From the NCBI GenBank assembly GCA_903813345.2, contig CAIIXF020000002.1:1218001-1282000 (forward strand): DNA of 64,000 bases, in the 5' to 3' direction. Below the pieces are notes generated by a model that was not told where the DNA came from, did not search any database, and saw nothing but the letters and a program-made list of their open reading frames with translations. Numbering within the stretch: position 1 is the stretch's first letter; each line of letters starts with the position of its first letter. Below are positions 1 to 11,599 of this stretch, one piece after another. The position numbers and the translations under genes are program-made. This DNA is from Owenia fusiformis (Eukaryota > Annelida > Polychaeta > Sabellida > Oweniidae).

Positions 1-554
1 CCCGGGTAACGTACCCGCCCCTCATAACTTAAAAAAAATTATCCATTAGGTAGCATAAGATGGAAACTTAAACATGTTTCTATTTGATGTTTCTAGCTCA
101 ATTTTAAGAGAGTTGTGTTGGATTCGCCAGTGCTTGCAAACTACTATGAAAGTGTCACGATCGGCCTTGCAGATTAAATGTTGTTGTTCACCAACTCTTA
201 ATTGCTCGATTATCTGAATAAAAAAGTTCTACAGTCAAAATACATCAGGAACCGGAATTAAGAAGTAACTTTTTCATCCCAGTTTTCATTCTCGAAACGA
301 TGGGCAAATAGATAAATACGCTTTTCATGCTTTCGTTTGATTTGTATAATATATAGTAATTCAGGCAAGTTTTGACTATTGCGTTACATACTTCTATTTT
401 AGTTTAATTCTGAAAATGAAATAAAAAATAAACACAAAAATACTGTAGTTATAGTTAAGTTTGTAATGTAAATGTAATGCTCAATGTAACAAAATGGATG
501 AGCTTCCTGGATACGAGTATTTTGGTTTGTTGATTTAAACTTACGTTTAACACC
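1..554. other. AT-rich DNA without a recognisable gene
   Basis: No ORF of note, splice pattern or repeat structure is seen. The first bases contain GGGTAACGTACC, and a similar GGGTAACGTACC recurs near 855, which may be a small dispersed repeat. Confidence 0.5.
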
Positions 555-667
555 ACAGTCACATTTGTCGTACGGAGGCCGTGCGTCGACTGCAGATCAA
601 TTAAATCAGTGCATTTCTGCGGCGAGCGTAGAAAAACGACGCTCGCCTTGCGGTCTCCGTACGGCGT
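555..667 (+). repeat. GC-rich dispersed hairpin repeat, copy 1
   Basis: This GC-rich block, in AT-rich surroundings, contains an internal hairpin (GGCGAGCGT paired with ACGCTCGCC) and starts and ends with GTACGG-type words. A reverse-complement copy lies at about 58577-58690 with roughly 80% identity, including the words ACATTTGTCG, GTCGAC, TCAATTAAATC and ATTTCTGCGGC. It is probably a small non-autonomous (MITE-like) element; no target duplication was identified. Confidence 0.6.
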
Positions 668-1149
668 ATCCAGTTTTTTTAGTTTTTTTACAGGCCGCAG
701 GGTAGCCGTAGAAATTATAGCTCGGAGTTATAATATTTGTTCATTTCTGAGGTCCCCGTAGAAATTAACAGGATGTTGCCAGACCGCAGGAAGGTCCAAC
801 GGTGGCTGCACGTCGGGTTTTTTGTTGTGACTTGCGTCTGCTGTAGGGTTTGATGGGTAACGTACCTTTGGAAACAGTTTCTATGTCAGTTTCCGGTCAT
901 ATATTTGCTGTAAACACAACGCAATACGTATACAATGTGATGTAACGTAGCTGATACAACAGCAACTTATATTTCACTTGCACTTTTTATTCGATACTAT
1001 ATCCTTATACTTAATACAACATTTATAAATTGTACTGATGATAAATAAAAAGAAGAATTAACGTTAAATCAACAGAAATTCGAAAAAATTCAAAAAGTTC
1101 GACAATATACTCTAGCTTTTAGAAATGCTCTCGGTTCGGAATTTATTTT
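668..1149. other. no gene seen
   Basis: Non-coding AT-rich sequence. Around 700-800 there are further GC-rich words (GTAGAAATTA twice) that may be decayed parts of the neighbouring hairpin repeat. Confidence 0.4.
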
Positions 1150-1330
1150 TCAATTGGTAATGTAACGACCGTCCGTCGGGGAGCTATAGTGTACCGAGCC
1201 AGATACTAGACTCGAAAGAGAGTGTGCTAAATTCAATGCCCCGTACGGGAATCGAACCCAGGACCCAGACGCTCTACCCCCGAGCCATAAAGTCTAGCCA
1301 CTGCTGAGACTGTAGTAGCCACTTGTTATC
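1150..1330 (-). repeat. tRNA-derived SINE-like sequence
   Basis: On the minus strand there is a good pol III B box (GGGTTCGATTCCCG, complement of about 1246-1259) preceded by an A-box-like TGGCTCGGGGGTAGAGC (complement of 1271-1287). Only about 11 nt separate the boxes, so the anticodon stem-loop and variable region of a real tRNA are missing. The surroundings (about 1150-1330) do not form an acceptor stem. This fits a tRNA-derived SINE head or a deleted tRNA pseudogene, not a working tRNA gene. Confidence 0.55.
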
Positions 1331-1379
1331 GAAGGTCATTACAGTAATATAATAGTACAATAACGTCATTTCTAAGGGC

Positions 1380-1440
1380 AATATAGTGAAATATTGGACC
1401 GAGGGCCGAAGGGCCCAAGGTCCAATATTTCACTTTATTA
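1380..1440. repeat. palindromic hairpin with GAGGGCCGAAGGGCCC tip
   Basis: The arms TAGTGAAATATTGGACC and GGTCCAATATTTCAC are inverted repeats around a short GC-rich centre. It is the first of several hairpins in this window with AT-rich arms and a similar GAGGG..GAAGGG..AAGG tip (see 14512, 15892, 15965, 16873 and 62334). Confidence 0.7.
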
Positions 1441-2044
1441 TATCACTATCTAGCTAGCGACAGTATGATTGGTCAAAACCGGGTCACATGTCTTGGGATA
1501 TCTGGCGATATTCAATGGCAATGCTAATCAGATAAGACAACCGTGTTTGTGGAATATCACTTGTGAAAGATGTACAGGTATTCACCTCAATAGTGTGAAA
1601 TATTTGTTCAATATTGCTCGCAGAAATGACGTTATTAGTATTATTACCACCGTTAACGACCAGGACTGAAACAGCAAGAAAATCGTACGCATTGAACGAT
1701 AGCTAATTTCCCGGGGAAAATTGCCGGTTCAGAATATATTCTAGACCGGTCCATATGGACCACCACTATGACGTCACACATTTCTCAGGTCGATATAGTA
1801 AAATGAACGCCTTCTAAACTAGCACTAAAACCTCTAGAACTGGCCCGGCAAGGTGGTAATAATAGACTTTCGTGAATGTAACAAAAGGCGGGGGCTAAAT
1901 ATATGGATTGAATCTTCATTTACAAAACAAATTCCGAATCGAAGAAACTTATTAAAACTAGATTTTATTTTTTCTAGCTTTGTGTCAAATCATAATCTGC
2001 CAAAGAATATAAAAAATGTCAAAGTAACTAGTTGCGAAACAGTG
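1441..2044. other. no gene seen
   Basis: Short ORFs (66 and 84 codons) here have no recognisable domain or splice context. Around 1710-1770 there is a weak inverted repeat built on ACCGGT words. Confidence 0.4.
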
Positions 2045-2297
2045 TGGATTGTGATATTGGTTCTTGAATGGTTTAGGAGGGGGTATATACTATTAATCTT
2101 ATCCTAATACACTCGTGGCGATATGGTCCTCGATTGTGATATTGGTACTTGAATTGTGGGGGGGGGGCATTAATGTTAGAAAAGGTGGGGGAGGGAGTAT
2201 ATACTGGTAATCTTATCCTTATACCCTATATTTTTAGTTAAACTTGGTGATATGGTCATGGATTGTGATTTTGATACTTGACTGGTGGGGGAGGGGG
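2045..2297. repeat. diverged left end of the ~101-bp minisatellite
   Basis: About two and a half diverged units of the same satellite as 3399-6118, with words such as GATTGTGATATTGGTACTTG and TATATACT..TTAATCTTATC. The edge word GAATTGTGGGGG..CATTAATGTTAGAAAA at about 2152-2181 is repeated almost exactly at the far right edge (about 6101-6135). The two edges therefore belong to one array that expanded between them. Confidence 0.8.
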
Positions 2298-3398
2298 TGT
2301 AACAACCCACCAAATTCTTATAACTTATAACATAATTTCTCTTATTATTTGGTGTGCTGTTACTGAATTTATCTCTATATTTAAAATAGTTCCAAGATTT
2401 GATCCAGTAATTAGCATTTATTATAAGCAATTTACTCTAATCACAGCTTCCTAAACATGTTTATTTATGTTAATCATATTTTGGTATCAGTTTTAGGTAT
2501 GAAATACTTTTATTTGTTAAGTAAGTATAGTAATTCGGCGTAAGGTTTTCCTCAGTTGAGAAGTTTGGTTTGTGTTCTGTTTAGATTTCAACTGTAAGAC
2601 TGCTAATGGATATATCTCCCGCGTTTCGATCGATTTTGCAGTATTCCGACTTTATTGGCGTTAGGTAAATATATATTTGTATTAATCAAATGATGATCTA
2701 CACATCGATATATGTTTTATGACATTCTGTTACGAGATTTGACATGAAAGTTACATTGAAATGTATAAAATGCTCCTGCTCAAAAGTTGCCCAGGATCCT
2801 CTTTACATCTTACTCTAGTTCCAGGACCATGTATCCTATTAGAGAGATGTATCCCCCTTCCAAATGTACCCAACAGTCCAGCTTTCCCAGTCTCTGGAAA
2901 TTCCGGCACTCATATTGCAAATTTCCAACCATGAAACTCGTGTTAGTCACTTGTTAGTCACTTGCTAGTCATTTGTTAGTTCGTGCTAGTCATTGTTAGT
3001 CCATGTTAGTCACTTTAAATACAGACACTTCTCCCAGAACACAGTTTGAATATTCATAACTAAGTGTTACTGTTGTCATTGTTATGTTTTATATCATAAA
3101 ATATACACCTGTAAATATGTTTCTTTATTTAAAAACTTTTGTCGTGTTATATTTCTTAAGGTGATATTGTCCCCCCCCCCCTTTTTCATGAAACAATTCC
3201 AAGTATAATCAATATGTAGAGATTTTTACCAGAACGCCATCTTTCTTTCGAAATGAAAGTTTATTTCTTAAAATACTCATTGTAAAGACAGATGTTTGTA
3301 CACTTCCCGTAATCAATAGGGATAAGCTCATAATTTTAACCAATAACATTTCCCTCTCTTTTAACCACGCTACCACAATGAGTTGAGGGGATGTTACA
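2298..3398 (+). mobile_element. candidate solo LTR inserted in the minisatellite
   Basis: A ~1.1-kb block unlike the satellite lies exactly between two satellite segments. It begins TGTAACA and ends TGTTACA, the inverted TG..CA ends expected of a retroviral-type LTR. Inside are a TATAAA box (2764-2769), a short GTTAGTCAC-type 12-bp tandem stretch (about 2942-3013) and an AT-rich 3' part with ATAAAA signals. No gag or pol sequence is present, so it would be a solo LTR left by recombination. A clean 4-6 bp target duplication is not visible (GGGGG on the left, GAGGT on the right), possibly because the target is a G-rich repeat. A MITE is the alternative. Confidence 0.5.
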
Positions 3399-6118
3399 GA
3401 GGTATATACTTTTAATCTTATCTTAATACATTGAATGTTTTAGTTCAACCTGGCGATATGGTCCAGGATTGTGATATTGGTACTTGAATGGTTGGGGAGG
3501 GGGTTTATACGGTTAATCTTATCTTAATACACTGAATGTTTTAGTTCAACCTGGCGATATGGTCCAGGATTGTGATATTGATAATTGAATGGTTGGGGAG
3601 GGGGTATATACGGTTAATCTTATCTTCATACACTGAATGTTTTAGTTCAACATGGTGATATGGTCCTGGATTGTGATATTGACACTTGAATGGTTGGGGA
3701 GGGGGTATATACGGTTAATCTTATCTTAATACACTGAATATTTAAGTTCAACCTTGTGATGTGGTCCTGGATTGTGATATTGGTACTTGAATGGTTGGCG
3801 AGGGGTATATACGGTTATTCTTATCTTAATACACTGAATGTTTTAGTTCAACATTGTGATATGGTCCTGGATTGTGATGTTGACACTTGAATGGTTGGGG
3901 AGGGGGTATATACTACTAATCTTATCTTAAAACACTGGATGTTTTAGTTCAACCTGGTGATATGGTCCAGGATTGTGATATTGGAACTTGAATGGTTGGG
4001 GAGGGAGTATATACGGTTAATCTTATCTTCATACACTGAATGTTTTAGTTCAACATTGTGATATTGTCCTGGATTGTAATATTGATACTTGAATGGTTGG
4101 GGAGGGGGTATATACGGTTAATCTTATCTTAATACACTGGATGTTTTAGTTCAACCTGGTGATATGGTCCAGGATTGTGATATTGGTACTTGAATGGTTG
4201 GGGAGGGGTATATACGGTTATTCTTATCTTAATACACTGAAGGTTTTAGTTCAACATTGTGATATGGTCCTGGATTGTGATGTTGACACTTGAATGGTTG
4301 GGGAGGGGGTATATACGGTTAATCTTATCTTAATACACTGAATGTTTTAGTTCAACCTAGTGATATGGTCCAGGATTGTGATATTGGTACTTGAATGGTT
4401 GGGGAGGGGGTATATACGGTTAATCTTATCTTAATACACTGAATGTTTTAGTGTAACCTTGTGATATGGTCCAGGATTGTGATATTGGTACTTGAATGGT
4501 TGGGGAGGGGGTATATACGGTTAATCTTATCTTAATACACGGTATGTTTTAGTTCAACCTTGCGATATGGTCCAGGATTGTGATATTGGTACTCGAATGG
4601 TTGGGGAGGGGGTATATACGGTTAATCTTATCTTAATACACTGAATGTTTTAGTTCAACCTTGTGATATGGTCCAGGATTGTGATATTGGAACTTGAATG
4701 GTTGGGGAGGGGTATATACGGTTAATATTATCTTCATACACTGAATGTTTTAGTTCAACATTGTGATATGGTCCAGGATTGTGATATTGGTACTTGAATG
4801 GTTGGGGAGGGGGTATATACGGTTAATCTTATCTTAATACACTGAATGTTTTAGTTCAACCTGGCGATATGGTCCAGGATTGTGATATTGGTACTTGAAT
4901 GGTTCGGGAGGGGGTATATTCGGTTAATCTTATCTTAATACACTGAATGTTTTAGTTCAACCTGGCGATATGGTCCAGGATTGTGATATTGACACTTGAA
5001 TGTTGGTGAGGGGGTATATACGGTTAATCTTATCTTAATACACTGAATATTTTAGTTCAACCTTGTGATATGGTCCAGGATAGTGATATTGATACTTGAA
5101 TGGTTGGGGAGGGGGTATATACGGTTAATCTTATCTTAATACACTGAATGTTTTAGTTCAACCTTGTGATATGGTCCAGGATTGTGATATTGATACTTGA
5201 ATGGTTGGGGAGGTGTATATACTTTTAATCTTATCTTAATACATTGAATGTTTTAGTTCAACCTTGTGATATGGTCCTGGATTGTGATATTGATACTTGA
5301 ATGGTTGGGGAGGTGTATATACTTTTAATCTTATCTTAATTCACTGAATGTTTTAGTTCAACCTTGTGATATGGTCCAGGATTGTGATATTGATACTTGA
5401 ATGGTTGGGGAGGTGTATATACTTTTAATCTTATCTTAATACATTGAATGTTTTAGTTCAACCTTGTGATATGGTCCAGGATTGTGATATTGGTACTTGA
5501 ATGGTTGGGGAGGGGGTATATACGGTTAATCTTATCTTAATTCACTGAATGTTTTAGTTCAACCTTGTGATATGGTCCAGGATTGTGATATTGGAACTTG
5601 AATGGTTGGGGAGGGGTATATACGGTTAATCTTATCTTCATACACTGAATGTTTTAGTTCAACATTGTGATATGGTCCTGGATTGTGATGTTGATACTTG
5701 AATGGTTGGGGAGGTGTATATACGGTTAATCCTATCTTAATTCACTGAATGTTTTAGTTCAACATTGTGATATGGTCCTGGATTGTGATATTGGTACTTG
5801 AATGGTTGGGGAGGTGTATATACGGTTAATCTTATTTTCATACACTGAATGTTTTAGTTCAACCTTGTGATATGGTCCAGGATTGTGATATTGGAACTTG
5901 AATGGTTGGGGAGGGGTATATACGGTTAATCTTATCTTCATACACTGAATGTTTTAGTTCAACCTTGTGATATGGTCCAGGATTGTGATATTGGAACTTG
6001 AAAGGTTGGGGAGGTGTATATACGGTTAATCTTATCTTAATACACTGAATGTTTTAGTTCAACCTTGTGATATGGTCCAGGATTGTGATATTGATACTTG
6101 AATTGTGGGGGGGGGGGG
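3399..6118. repeat. ~101-bp minisatellite array, about 27 units
   Basis: The head-to-tail unit reads TATATACGGTTAATCTTATC..AATACACTGAATG..TTTAGTTCAACC..GATATGGTCC..GGATTGTGATATTGG..ACTTGAATGGTTGGGGAGGGGG. The period is 100-101 bp. Units differ by a few substitutions and by the length of the G run. Short ORFs inside it are repeat artefacts. Confidence 0.95.
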
Positions 6119-6894
6119 CATTAATGTTAGAAAACGTTTGAAAAATAACAATGCCTTGGTCTTAAATATATTTTAGGATTATATGGTGCAATCTTATAGT
6201 CAATAAAATGTTTTAAAGTGTATTGAAAAACACAAGCGAAATGCATGAAAAAGCTCCCAAGATTGACTCTACAATCAACTCGCGGTATTTTACGACGAAT
6301 TCACATGAAATTACTAACTATTAACTATTGGATATAGTCTATTAAGATAGAAATGTGATGTTAGACATGCATACAGCTATATTCTTCAATAACTAAAATA
6401 CATGTAAAATATTCATGCCAATCAGCTGTCATACGGGTTGACTTTGGTTGATGTTGTTATTGTATTCATCGAAGAATGACTCGTTCTTATATGTTATTCA
6501 AATACTGTCTTTTAATACTGGCATTACAATCTGCTCTACAGGAAACCCTCTCTTGCTCAGTGGGGAGGGTTTCACAGTAAGCATAACCAAAACAGTCTCT
6601 GAAAAAATAATTTCGAGCAAAATGCACTCAGCACTATCTGTAGTTTTATGAGAATTCACTTTTTAGCATCATTATAAATTCTTAAATGAGCTACTTTTAT
6701 TTTATAATGAAACATGTATTTCGTATAATAATATATAATAAATATATATAATAATATATAAGAATAACGATATTTCAAATTGGCTTAACTTGTATAGGCA
6801 AGTTGTACGAAAATGGACCAACATTCGATAGAATTAATGTATCAATTCCCTTAAATCTATCTGAGATTTAATATTACTTTCGTGTTAGAATGCT
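6119..6894. other. AT-rich DNA, no supported gene
   Basis: Contains a simple AT tract of ATATAATAAT type near 6725-6765. A 67-codon ORF (6448-6651) has no recognisable features. Confidence 0.4.
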
Positions 6895-7095
6895 TTAAAT
6901 TTCATCATGTTTATTAACGAATGCAATGGATTGATATGTTGTATCTGTCCTGGTCAAATAGTACCTTTTAACAGGTTGAGCTCCAATGTTGTCATCGTGT
7001 ATCATAACCGTAGTGGGTGTAACAGATCGCACTTCGTAGATGCTGCAAATGATGACAACTGCAAATCCAAGATAAGGCACCAACAGGGAGTGCAT
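6895..7095 (-). CDS. putative small secreted peptide, coding exon (66 aa)
   Basis: I do not recognise the family. The ATG directly follows a strong splice acceptor on the minus strand (eight T, then CCAG, then ATG), so the coding part would be one exon after a 5' UTR intron. The product starts with a plausible signal peptide: residues 1-20 are hydrophobic, with AVVIICSIYE at about 12-21 and likely cleavage just after. A short polar mature part of about 42 residues contains DDNI and KRYYL. A related exon in the same acceptor context lies at 43430-43591, sharing SL, AVV, ICSIYE, RS, DDNI and KRY. Two copies with a conserved pattern argue for a real coding family. Against this, there is no known domain and both copies lie close to dead mariner elements. 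An ORF extending upstream to 7407 exists but would read through the acceptor. Confidence 0.45.
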   Translation of the reverse strand: MHSLLVPYLGFAVVIICSIYEVRSVTPTTVMIHDDNIGAQPVKRYYLTRTDTTYQSIAFVNKHDEI

Positions 7096-7765
7096 CTGGA
7101 AAAAAAATACCTTTATATAATATACGCCTCGAATTACAACCCCCAGCCTCCGTGAAAGGAACAGGTGCGATAATTGGCAAATACACCCGTGGTCGAATAA
7201 ATTGTATAAATCTTTGGAAAATAGTAAGTGCGTGGACATATATAGGCTGAAATAGGAGTCATTCAGTGCAGCAAGGTTGTGTTGACTTACATGGGGCTGT
7301 GTACAATTGACAATTGAATTTTCTAACGTTTGAATTTGTGAATTAGTTCGAAAATCCTTTAATGAATTCTTCCGAAGCATGACACTAGATATACTTTTGA
7401 TAATCAAGCAACTAGCTTAAAAATGCATTTTTTTACAATAAAGGAAAAAAGTTCCGAATAAATACAATATATGTAAACAATTGTTGATAGAGTAACTGTG
7501 TTAAGTGGTTTTCTTTAACCTATTGTGATCAATGCTTCAGAAGCAGTTCAAGTTTTACAATACATGAAGTATCTAGTATGCTTAGTAGCAGAACATAAAT
7601 TAAAAATTGTAGATACAGCAACGAGATTTTAAAGCAGTGTATGTTTTGAAATTAATGTTTTTAAAAGTTTCAGAAAAAAGATAAATTGCGAGTTACTTTA
7701 CTAACATGACATCACAATACCCGTGGCTTCTTTATCTTGAAAATGTTATATCTAATATTTTTGTA
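7096..7765. other. possible intron/5' region of the peptide gene; no other feature
   Basis: AT-rich, non-coding. If the exon at 6895-7095 is real, its 5' UTR exon and promoter should lie here or further right on the minus strand; I cannot place them. Confidence 0.3.
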
Positions 7766-8481
7766 TTACTGAAGAAAGTATCTAATTTACCAATTACAAT
7801 ACAACTTACTTGTTTGTTTTATCAGTTGCTTTGTTGTTATAGTGATGCTATACAACTCAGATTCAAGTATAAATTCAAAATAATAACATTAATGCAATTT
7901 CCTGGAAAACAACTATATGTACGGATGATGTTTTGAAAAAAGGCAATTTGAAGCAAATCATCCACCTTGATAACGCGCCTGCCCGCAAGTCAGCATTTCA
8001 GACATCTGCAGTTATAGAGGAACTGGGTTTTGATGTCTAAGACAATGCACCATACTCGTTTGATAGCAAGCAGTATCTATTTTTACTTATAATGAGAATG
8101 GAATACTAATGATTTTGAAAGAATTTTTGGCCAGGGGGGGGGGGGTTCGCCCGAACCCTCCGACCCCCCCCCCCTGGCTACGGGCCTGATACGGTAGGTC
8201 TATCAAATGATGTATAGCAAATGTAATACCCACCAGTTGTTGCACTTCAATATTGATATGGGATGTACAAAACTCTGTAACATTCTGCATGGAATTTTGC
8301 CTCTGGCATAGTGATGTCATGTTAACATAGCAATCATAACTTTTCCTTGAGTTTCACATTTTTGTCGAATCTTTGCAATTTAGTTACAATACATAAAAGT
8401 ACACGATGTAAGATTTTGAAGACGATTGCTGCCGATTTAACGAAATACCAGCACCAGTCCTGTTACTTTTGGAACACTCTG
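7766..8481 (+). pseudogene. dead mariner-like element (3' part)
   Basis: The plus strand encodes a decayed mariner transposase C-terminal region. A block near 7968-8038 reads DNAPARKSAF then AVIEELGF and a stop, matching the second catalytic Asp block of mariner transposases. The 3' end is a terminal repeat (CTGTTACTTTTGGAACAC..CTG) followed by TA at 8482-8483. Two relatives lie at 28131-28907 (minus) and in a split copy at 43781-44073 plus 53798-53995. A GC-rich hairpin repeat interrupts it at 8127-8195. The 5' end and most of the reading frame are missing. Confidence 0.75.
8127..8195. repeat. G-run/C-run hairpin repeat inserted in the mariner remnant
   Basis: GGCCAGGGGG.. and ..CCCCCTGGCTACGGGCC form a hairpin with runs of 12 G and 11 C. 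The complementary reading frame gives ARSQGGG..PPPLAKN. The mariner relatives at 28 kb and 44 kb lack it, so it arrived after the mariner. Confidence 0.7.
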
Positions 8482-8483
8482 TA

Positions 8484-10844
8484 TACTAATAGCCAAAACA
8501 CAATCATACTTGAATCAAAGTATGCTTTTTTCATATAAGGCTTTGTCTGTGGTCCCTAGTATGTTTTTAGTTTGTTTGACTCAAAAATAATTAATTTTGA
8601 CAGTCTTTTTTGACAAATTTTAGCAGTCTGCCTTTATTGTGCATACATTGTTATGATAAATCTAGAAATACACTTACTTTGCTATTCAGATGTCGAATCA
8701 CAATAATTGAACTGCAGACAAGTTGACTTATTCGCTATTGTTCCCCTCGTCACAATGGCAACTGTTCGTTTATTGTGCTACATTATTTACCCCTATTATA
8801 TGTATTTTTATCACTTGATCATTTCACTTGAATATGATGGTCGATTTTTCAACTTCAGTGCCACGTTTTTTATTCATGATAAGATTGATTACGTTTGTTT
8901 CAGAACAAACAAGAAACAAACCAGCCCTTCTTTACAGTAATAAAGGAATTTTCAGATAAGTTTAAATTTAGCTGTTTACTCTCATTGTTCTCCAATCGTT
9001 TTGGTGAGTTTCTGGTGATAAAACATATTGTCCATGGTTTGACTACGGAATATAAAGAATTTGTAACATGATATAGTGCAGTAACATTTGAACCAATATT
9101 TAAGGAGGTCCTCATATCTCGATTCTGTCAAAATGCCGTTTGCTGTAAAAACCTCGGGCTTTTGGGTCGAAATATGCCTCTCATTAAAAGGGGTCAATAA
9201 ACCGTAATTTTTTTCATTCGAATTTTGACATATCTTAAAAGACTCACAAATTCAATTGTCTCTCCCTGTTATCCATCGTAAGAAATTATGTTGAAAAGTT
9301 TTACTTGCAAAAATAAAAAAGAGGGTTTCCACAGTCCCTCTACGTGTTTATGCTATTTGCTTCACCGACATGCATGGATCGTTCATTTCGACTTGATACT
9401 TCGTTCTCACTTTATGTAAAGCATGAAACGGGAAGCTATATACTTTATGCAGGATATGTTCCTTTGTCTTGTATTGTTTTTTTCATTATAATCTTAAGTC
9501 ACAATACTCTCAACCATTTTGTTTATACAATGGTATAGAGTTAAAGGTTCTCATTTTTTTCTTCTTCCAACTCATTTTCTAATATTTGACTTTGATATCA
9601 CATGTCAGGCAACGATCTCGATTGATCATTCTGCTGTCGTCATTATTTCTTAAGAATTCAACCAACATAATTGTGTACAGCGTTTTTAAAATGCCTTTAT
9701 TCTCTATAAAATATGGATATCTAAATATATATCATTTAGGGTACTTTACACATTTAATATTTCACCATTTGATAACATAATGCGGATCTTATTTTTATGA
9801 TATTTACAAGTAAAACGTCCAGGCTCCATACTAATATATCAAGGATGTTTTAGACAATTAGTTACTGTCTCATGTAAAATATGTCGCTTATAAAAAATGC
9901 GGGATGCACAGCACATCTTGCAATACTGACATTATGAGGGTCTAATTTTTAATACAAAGAAATTGCTGATTTTGTTGAATTAGAAAAAACAATTACGTAA
10001 ACGATTATGTAGAATAATGGTAATCTATAAATTGGTTCTCACTGTCAGTCTCAGGTTCCCCCATTTAGTTACGTTTACAATTGGGTATAAAAGTATACGG
10101 TAAATAATTATTATTTGGTACCTTGTAAAGTGAATTGAGACAGTAATCCCAAACGAGGGAAATAGTACACGTTCAGGTTCCCCAAAAACCGTGTGACATA
10201 ATGGGGCATAGAGACTAACCATAGTTTCCCCGATAGTGGATATTGACCATCTGCTATTCACTTTGTCTGTAACCCATTTTAAGTGATAATGTTGCTACCA
10301 TGATTCATGGCCTCCCTATAAGCCAGTGCACAAATCCTGACTATACATCTTGTGACTAATTGTCATAGACATGTAGAACGAACTCTGCCATGATGACAAT
10401 CTGCTAATGAATTTGTCCTTTAAATTGCACTAAAAACGACTCAAAATTCCCCCTAAATGACCCCGAACCCTGTACATACTTTGATACATTGTATCGTTTC
10501 AAAAGGACACCCATGGATTCTGTAACTTTGCAACATTGTATTTCACATGATTGGATGACAATGCTACATATATGATTTTAGAGAGGGTATATAAAAATGA
10601 TACATACTGTATATGAATTATTTACCTTTGGTGCAAGAAAATATGAGTAGACCCAATCCCTGGGGGGTCAGGTGTTTAGCATTTTGTAGCATTTCGTAGC
10701 ATGGTGTTTTATAAAAAATGCAACCAACCTAACAATGCATATCTTTGTAACAAATAGAAAATGACGAATCTTGTTTAATAGAATTAAAGTTCGTGCAATG
10801 TCCTTAAAGTTAACAGAGTTTCATGACTGTAGCATGTGTATCTT
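8484..10844. other. 2.4 kb of AT-rich DNA, no supported gene
   Basis: Only short unsupported ORFs. A ~36-bp segment at about 9755-9790 (TTTCACCATTTGATAACAT) recurs at about 29448-29480, so a small dispersed repeat is present. Confidence 0.5.
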
Positions 10845-11111
10845 CTATTTGCTGGCCATTTTAAGAACCTGCCCACTATTTCTACCACTTTTCTGAAGAT
10901 AGACTTGCACACTTTTTTTGAAGTTGTTGACAACATATGTGTTTTTATTGTAACACATGTTTCTTATCCTGGACGATAATGTGTATGTCAACAATCCTAG
11001 AACCACTGCAGAGCTCAAACTAAAGATAATACGAAAGATAAGGACATTTACCAAGCTGTCAGAAGAGAGGTGGTAGTCATTTGGAGCACATTCTTTATAT
11101 GGGCAGCACAT
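10845..11111 (-). CDS. hypothetical 88-aa single-TM protein (uncertain)
   Basis: I do not recognise it. The ORF has a Cys-containing N-terminus (MCCPYKEC), one clear hydrophobic span at about residues 20-46 (LVNVLIFRIIFSLSSAVVLG then LLTYTL) and a basic, Ser/Lys-rich tail. This would suit a small membrane protein or one exon of a larger one. A promoter-like region with CCAAT boxes and a CRE lies 230-400 bp upstream on the same strand. The start context is only moderate, there is no homologue I can name, and chance ORFs of this size are common in AT-rich DNA. Confidence 0.25.
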   Translation of the reverse strand: MCCPYKECAPNDYHLSSDSLVNVLIFRIIFSLSSAVVLGLLTYTLSSRIRNMCYNKNTYVVNNFKKSVQVYLQKSGRNSGQVLKMASK

Positions 11112-11339
11112 GGGTCAAACATATATAGGGGGCAATTTACGATAATTGATATTTCAAAAATGTAAACTAGAGACTGCGACATATGTTCGCACAATAAATC
11201 AAATATGGACAATAAATAAGTAAATATTGGCGACGTACATAGGTTTTTCCCTTGAGACGTCGCCATTTCTTGTACCCTTTGCATTCGTTTGACTTCACTT
11301 CTTAAAAGAGAGCTCCGTCTTCACTCTTTCAAACTAAAA

Positions 11340-11520
11340 TAAACCTGTGAACTCACCGCGCCAATCAGTGTTCGTCGGCCAAATTTGACCGACGTTCTAT
11401 ATATGGTCATTCCTTCTGACGTCATCGTTGAGCCCGGAATTGACCAATGACATGCGCATATTTAATTAGAACCCATTTGGCGTATGTTTCTTCAAGCTCG
11501 CTGATTGGAGGAAGAAAGGT
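11340..11520. promoter_or_regulatory. promoter-like cluster: CCAAT boxes, CRE, TATA-like word
   Basis: A locally GC-richer stretch holds CCAAT at 11361-11365 and 11444-11448, ATTGG (reverse CCAAT) at 11504-11508, a perfect CRE TGACGTCA at 11417-11424 and TATATAT at 11398-11404. GTCGGCCAAATTTGACCGAC (about 11374-11393) is an inverted repeat. Direction is unclear; the only nearby coding candidate is 10845-11111 on the minus strand. Confidence 0.35.
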
Positions 11521-11599
11521 CAGCGCGTAGGTCAAAAGTGATTTATTACCCAAACTGTCACCGGTACCCATCGTGGGGGCGGGGCTACTAAACTGTAAT

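Noticed and set aside
1225-1300. Possible tRNA gene on the minus strand
   Set aside because: A and B boxes are only ~11 nt apart, there is no anticodon arm and no acceptor stem; called SINE-like instead.
6895-7407. Full 170-codon minus-strand ORF
   Set aside because: The upstream 100 codons read through a strong splice acceptor and are not conserved in the related locus; only 6895-7095 is kept.
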